A stretch of DNA of 64,000 bases from Apodemus sylvaticus (taxonomy: Eukaryota > Chordata > Mammalia > Rodentia > Muridae). Shown piece after piece: positions 59,871 through 64,000 of the stretch. A program made the position numbers and the translations under genes. Under the pieces are notes generated by a model. It had not been told where the DNA came from and ran no database searches. It saw only the letters and a program-made list of their open reading frames with translations. The stretch is taken from NCBI RefSeq assembly GCF_947179515.1, contig NC_067476.1, positions 53,973,383 to 54,037,382 of the forward strand, written 5' to 3'. Positions within the stretch are counted from its first letter, which is position 1, and each line of letters begins with the position of its first letter.

Positions 59871-59904
59871 TGTGTGTGCGTGCGTGCGCGCGCACGCGCG
59901 TGTA
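59871..59904. repeat. (TG)/(CG) alternating tract, Z-DNA candidate
   Basis: 34 nt of unbroken pyrimidine-purine alternation, including gcgcgcgcacgcgcg with many CpG steps. Confidence 0.9.
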
Positions 59905-59911
59905 GAAAAAA

Positions 59912-59985
59912 ACGTCCCTGGAACTCAAGAGATCTGCCTGCCTCTGCCTCCTGTGTGATGGGATTAAAGGTTACACGCCTTGGCT
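59912..59985 (-). repeat. B1 SINE fragment
   Basis: tccctggaactcaagagatc, tgcctgcctctgcctcctgt and gatgggattaaaggttacac: about half of a reversed B1. Confidence 0.7.
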
Positions 59986-60333
59986 CAATTTTTGTTCCTT
60001 TTTAAAATTATGATTTAAATCTTTCATTTAATAGAAGAAATAATTTAATAATTCTACAATGATACTTTCAAATTATCAGAATAAGTAATACAACATTTTA
60101 AAGTATAAAAACAATGCATAATTAAAGAAAATGACATAATTTAAAACTATACAAACATGTTATATATATATATACAATGTTCTAAACAGCATCCATAAAG
60201 CCAATCAAACTAGTAATAAAATAAATTCATTACAACATTATGCTGTGACCCACAAACAAGCCTCCAAGAATGTCAGCTTTGGGGAGACAGAAGAATCACA
60301 GGGCTTCAGTTGTAACCTCTCCATCATACTCAC

Positions 60334-60389
60334 CTCACAAGTGCAGGTGATCCTTCGCGGGTGAGGGGCTTCCTGCTGCAGTTGGTATA
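60334..60389 (-). CDS. Chn1: Chn1 alpha2 coding exon, residues 20-38
   Basis: A 56-nt exon. It begins TA, completing Leu20, then encodes YQLQQEAPHPRRITCTCE and ends in phase 0 with GAG. The acceptor reads ccttcttgtag and the donor gtgagtatg. It continues the alpha2-specific N-terminal region between the autoinhibitory segment and the SH2 domain. The phase joins perfectly with the neighbouring exons at 63733 and 54352. It is not a multiple of three, so skipping it alone would break the frame. A URR1-like DNA transposon sits about 230 bp away in the upstream intron, but no repeat touches the exon. Confidence 0.93.
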
Positions 60390-60618
60390 CTACAAGAAGG
60401 GAGACATGAAAGGTGTCACTTTCCCTTATACAGAATTTAGAAACATATTAAAAGAAACTGGTTACTTTTTATACTCACAAGAAAACTGCTTCAGTCTTAT
60501 TTCCTGCTAAATAAAAATTTGTAATGAACAAAACAAAGACTGTTGACCAATGTAAAGTTACCAAATTTTAGCAGAACAAAAGCAGAAATATCATAATCCA
60601 GACAAGTATCTTCTAGAA

Positions 60619-60853
60619 TGGTGTTTCTCAACTTGCTGGTCATAACCCGTCATAACCCATTTGGGGATTAAACAACCTTTTCACAGGAATTGCTTAAAAC
60701 CTTGAAAAAACATAAGATATTTACATTACTACTCATAACAGTAGCAAAATGACAGTTATGAAATGGGAAGAAAAAGAGTTTTATGGTTGGAAGTCAGCAC
60801 AACATGAAGTGCTGAGTTAAAGGGCTGCAGTGGTAGACGGTTGGGAATCACTG
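60619..60853 (+). mobile_element. URR1-like hAT transposon with 8-bp target duplication
   Basis: Starts tggtgtttctcaac and ends gttgggaatcactg (imperfect inverted termini). The interior has gatatttacattactactca, taacagtagcaaaatgacag and ttatggttggaagtcagcac. It is flanked by ttctagaa (60611-60618) and ttctggaa (60854-60861), an 8-bp duplication with one change, as expected for hAT elements. 235 bp, non-coding. Confidence 0.85.
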
Positions 60854-61099
60854 TTCTGGAACAATTGGGGCTGTAATTTTTATACTCTTCTCTATATCCA
60901 TTCTTTGTTTTTCCTAATAGAAACATTTCTTAAAGTCCATTATTATCAAACATGGAACTGAAATCAGGAGTTATAGGTTATGGTCAGCCTTGAAATATAT
61001 ACACGTAACTTTATACAAACTCAGCAGGATCTATTTATTTATTTAGTAATATAATATAAATGTTTAAATGTTACATATATATGTGTAGTAAAAAAATTG

Positions 61100-61200
61100 G
61101 GTTATGTATTCGAAAGCAAGCAAGGAGGATATTCAAGAGGATTTGGAGAGTAAAGGATGTAATTATATTATAAGCTCAAAAAATAAAAGAAACAAAAATA
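61100..61200 (+). mobile_element. L1 3' end (Lx-like)
   Basis: aggatttggagagtaaagga, tgtaattatattataagctc and aaaaaataaaagaaacaaaa: the 3' terminus of an old rodent L1 and its A-rich tail. Confidence 0.6.
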
Positions 61201-61555
61201 TTTTAAAATGCAACTGAGAATCTATAATTTTACTCTTTAATATTAAAAACCAAACACTTCTTCAGAAATGTCTGAAATGCTGATACAAATGTTTTCCTTG
61301 GATTTTTTTCTATGACTACAAATAATCCCTGAGCTGGTATATTAAAATATTTCTAAATATCTTATTTCACTGAGTTAGTTCATCAAAAGTACTTTCTGTG
61401 AAAACAGATTAAAGAGATGATGTGCCATAGAACCTGAGAACTAACCCTGAGATCAGAAGGGAGAGAGCTCCAGGGCCAAGCCTGGGCCTGACAGTGAGGC
61501 GTGCGCATCATCAGAAAGCCCTGCTCTACCCTAAGGAGTCAAAGGCCAAGGGAGA

Positions 61556-61567
61556 CCGCCCCGCCCC
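61556..61567 (-). promoter_or_regulatory. GC box in a locally GC-rich intronic patch
   Basis: ccgccccgcccc on the plus strand is a canonical Sp1-type GC box read on the Chn1 strand. It sits in a roughly 170-bp patch with several CpGs. Function is not shown. Confidence 0.3.
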
Positions 61568-62023
61568 ATGCTCCTTCCTGGAAAACACAATGAGAAGGTA
61601 AAAACCCACTCCACGTGTCTGCTTTTGTCTGTAATTCCTAAAAGATGTGCTGTCTTCTGTGTCAACAAACAGCTCTGGAAAATACTGTCACCTATAAAAC
61701 TCCAATTATGATAGTTAAGCCATTGTCAAGAAGATTTAAAAACAAATTATAGTTAGAACCTAAGTAAATGTGATTCCCAGAGTAGGTTTGTGGTTATAAT
61801 TAGGAGGCATCTGCCTATCCAGGAAGTCAAGAGGAGGCAGCTAGGAAGAATGAAGGGTAACCAACCACACAACAGAGCCGACCAAGCTTTTACCCTGTGT
61901 TTTTCTTAACATTAAGTCACTTAGTTATTTTTATTTTCTTTCAGTACTTCCAATTGCCCAAAAAGGCATGGTTCTATTACTTGAAGAGAAGTTTTTAGAT
62001 AAAATACCCCCTAAGTAATATAC

Positions 62024-62024
62024 A

Positions 62025-62067
<43 letters not shown>
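62024..62067. repeat. (TG)n microsatellite
   Basis: An uninterrupted TG run of about 40 nt. Confidence 0.95.
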
Positions 62068-62068
<1 letters not shown>

Positions 62069-62135
62069 TTGGACATTTATAGCAAATACAACAAATTTAG
62101 ACACACAGTACATCTATGAAAAGTTTCATTTAGGC

Positions 62136-62300
62136 GAGAGCCAGATGTTGTAGCACAAACCTATAAACTCAAAACTTGTAAAACTGAGACAGGAGCATTA
62201 CCAAGAGTTCAAGTCTAGTCTGAGCTATATAGTGAGTATCAAGTCAGCCAAGCCTATATAGCAAGACCATATGCTAGCTCTCTTCCAAAATAAATAAATA
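62136..62300 (+). repeat. 7SL-derived SINE (B1/PB1D or B4-like)
   Basis: gagccagatgttgtagcaca, aactgagacaggagcattac, agttcaagtctagtctgagc and atatagcaagaccatatgct, then an AAAT tail. Confidence 0.6.
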
Positions 62301-62885
62301 TTCTAAAACCACACACAATAAAAAGGTCTAATTGATTCTGGCATCTCTCCCTTAGTTTAGAGCTTCTTTGAATTAAAAGTTAGCTGAATTAAAATTGGCA
62401 GGCATTAACTATTTGTGGAAAGTTATTAGCTAAACTCAAGATGACAGGAAACACAATTATAGAAAGTAATATATTCTCAGTCCTGTTAAAAGTGTCAATG
62501 CTTATATGATTATTAATGATATTCTCAGTCCCTAGCAATAATAATCAAATTCTGAGATCACAAATTAGTGTGTAGTTTGTTTGCTTTAAAATTTGAATTT
62601 GTTTCAACAACAATATCAAAAGGAAATTCCTATGTCTCTCTTAAAAAACAAAACAAAACAAAAAGGAAAACAAAAAAATAAACCTCAGCTATGACACCAT
62701 TAGACCCACAGTGGCCATGACAACAACACCCAGCTGTTCTGGACTACTCTCTACAAACTGCACATCTGCCCCCTCCACTACTTTTTCAGTCCCAAACCCA
62801 CACCCATTTTTTTATGTTCCTGCATTTTTATGAGTTCAACTGAACCAAACATATAAAGTAACTGTCTCCAAGAGTCACAGTGAAG

Positions 62886-63070
62886 AGGCAGCAGGATGGC
62901 TCAGTGGGTGGTGGAGACCAGTAGCCTGAGAACCCACCCCAGAGGAAAGAACCAATACCCACACACTGTCCTCTGACCTCTCCAGGGATACCATGCCACA
63001 CATATGTGTGCACACACAGACACACATGCATACATGTACACACATCAAGGTAAGTGAATAAAATGTAACT
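62886..63070 (+). repeat. tRNA-derived SINE (B3/RSINE-like)
   Basis: gcagcaggatggctcagtgg at the head, then cacactgtcctctgacctct, CA-rich sequence and gtgaataaaatgtaac at the end. Confidence 0.55.
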
Positions 63071-63732
63071 TAAAATATTTCTAAAGAAGTACAGTAAAAG
63101 ATTACTTTCTTACAGAATCACACTATGAAAGGGATATATCCCACAGACTCCACCAAAATCCATCATACACAGAAACAGTTGACATTAAATCACCCACTTA
63201 AGTTTAATATATGTAACGGAATAATAAAGTACAAATCTTGACCAAATGTTTTAGAAGTTTTTTAATAACTAGATTTAAGCCATAAAGAAAGATTCGAAAT
63301 GCACTGTTAATTGAAAACTGGCAACAGAATTGTCACAAATGGCCCTCCCCTTTATATATGAGAAAGCAATTTTAAAATCATTCTTCCTTTACCTTCTTTT
63401 ACTGATTCTTCTGCTAATAAAGACTCCCTTGTTTATTATTTAATTATTCCTTTTGTCATATAATCAAGATGAGAATAATTAAACTGCTTGAAGCCTTAGC
63501 TTCTCCAGGCATTAGCTTTATCAGCTGTTCCAACAAGTCACCTCAAGTTGCACTGTGGAGTTCTGTACACTAAAACAGATGAGCTGCACTACAGACGCTA
63601 AGCTGCACAGAGCTCTGTAGAAACACAGTTTACCATAAGTATTCCTTTTATGTTAATCCCAAACTTTGCTGTAAATAATTACATTATTACAAAACACTAT
63701 AATCCACATGATTAAATTATGTATATACTTAC

Positions 63733-63771
63733 AGTAAGATTTCCAAACAGGAGGTCTATATTCATCTGTAT
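63733..63771 (-). CDS. Chn1: Chn1 alpha2 coding exon, residues 7-20 (N-terminal segment)
   Basis: A 39-nt exon encoding DTDEYRPPVWKSY, with Asp7 and Leu20 each split by an intron (enters with AT of GAT, leaves with the first T of TTA). The acceptor reads ttctttcag and the donor gtaagtatat. The segment precedes the SH2 domain and exists only in alpha2-chimaerin; alpha1 starts from an internal promoter. In the known biology of the family this N-terminal stretch helps hold the protein in its closed, autoinhibited form. Human L20F, a Duane retraction syndrome mutation, affects the leucine whose codon spans this exon's 3' junction. The length is a multiple of three, so skipping would keep the frame. 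The identification is exact at every codon against the alpha2 protein as I remember it. Confidence 0.93.
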
Positions 63772-64000
63772 CTGAAAGAATAAATTATCAAATTAGTATT
63801 ACTGAATAGTTATTTTTAAATAAGATGCTTCACTCACTAAATCACTCAGTACATACTGTGTTCTAGCTGTCCTAGTGCTAGGCACTAAAAATGCATTCAA
63901 AGATTTTTTTAGCTTTGATCCTTATTTTCTTTAAAATGCTTCTAAAAAATATTCAAAAAGATATGGTATCTACTCAGTTACACAGCATAAAAATACCACA
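63772..64000 (-). other. 3' end of a Chn1 intron running out of the window
   Basis: AT-rich sequence ending in the acceptor of the 39-nt exon. The first alpha2 coding exon (Met1-Phe6) is not in these 229 bases. Confidence 0.8.

Larger units (their letters stand above)
54384..60333 (-). other. Chn1 intron (5.9 kb) between the 56-nt and 32-nt exons
   Basis: It contains an old L1 fragment, a solo LTR with target duplication, L1 3'UTR-like sequence and a Z-DNA-prone tract. About 54390-55010, 56250-57310 and 57860-59330 hold no confident feature, although 58925-59215 has a vague likeness to an L1 3' region. Confidence 0.85.
60390..63732 (-). other. Chn1 intron (3.3 kb) between the 39-nt and 56-nt exons
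   Basis: It contains a URR1-like hAT element, an L1 3' end, a (TG)n run and two SINEs. A locally GC-rich patch at 61430-61600 carries a GC box. About 63075-63732 shows nothing I can name. Confidence 0.85.
1..64000 (-). other. Chn1: Internal part of the Chn1 (alpha-chimaerin) transcription unit
   Basis: Five coding exons in order and in phase on the minus strand give residues 7-183 of alpha2-chimaerin, a GTPase-activating protein for Rac with SH2, C1 and RhoGAP domains that acts downstream of EphA4 in axon guidance. The first coding exon is upstream (above 64000). The C1 and RhoGAP exons are downstream (below 1), so all 64 kb should be transcribed as intron or exon. The residues between the SH2 domain and the C1 domain match CHN1 rather than its paralogue CHN2, whose linker is quite different. 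Chn1 lies on mouse chromosome 2 (general knowledge, not visible here). Confidence 0.93.

Overview
This is a 64-kb piece of rodent nuclear DNA, almost certainly mouse. The species call rests on young B1 and B2 SINEs, a mouse-type L1 with a monomeric 5' region, MaLR and ERVK-type LTRs, and a protein that fits mouse alpha-chimaerin. AT content is high, there is no bacterial-style gene packing, and nearly all of the predicted open frames are chance or repeat-derived.

The one recognisable gene is Chn1 (n-chimaerin, alpha2 form), read on the minus strand. Five coding exons are placed to the base by splice sites and reading phase. In transcript order they are 63771-63733, 60389-60334, 54383-54352, 50855-50742 and 29104-28816. 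Joined, they encode residues 7 to 183 of alpha2-chimaerin: the N-terminal regulatory segment, the whole SH2 domain (with Arg73 in the IRES motif) and the linker before the C1 domain. The first exon (Met1-Phe6) lies beyond position 64000. The C1 and RhoGAP exons and the alpha1-specific first exon were not found, so they should lie below position 1. The whole window is therefore probably inside the Chn1 transcription unit. At 27179-27102 there is an additional exon-like unit with good splice sites, an in-phase stop after 14 residues and a polyadenylation signal about 0.5 kb further on. It could end a short SH2-only transcript.

The rest is intron. Positions 1-28815 carry a 3'-truncated L1 (7.3-10.4 kb) that has an ERVK-like solo LTR nested in it. 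They also carry a second solo LTR (11.9-12.3 kb) and a MaLR provirus with both LTRs (21.0-23.2 kb) containing two B1s, plus many SINEs. The 29.1-50.7 kb intron carries B1/B3/MIR elements, an old mammalian L1 remnant (41.6-42.3 kb) and several long microsatellites. The 50.9-63.7 kb region holds the short exons, a B2 and a B3 with target duplications, an old L1 on the minus strand (55.6-56.2 kb), a solo LTR with a perfect 6-bp target duplication (57.3-57.9 kb), a URR1-like hAT element with an 8-bp duplication (60.6-60.9 kb) and a strong Z-DNA candidate (59.9 kb).

No tRNA, rRNA, CRISPR or second protein gene could be supported. Repeat family names come from recognition by eye; repeat edges are approximate unless a target duplication is given.
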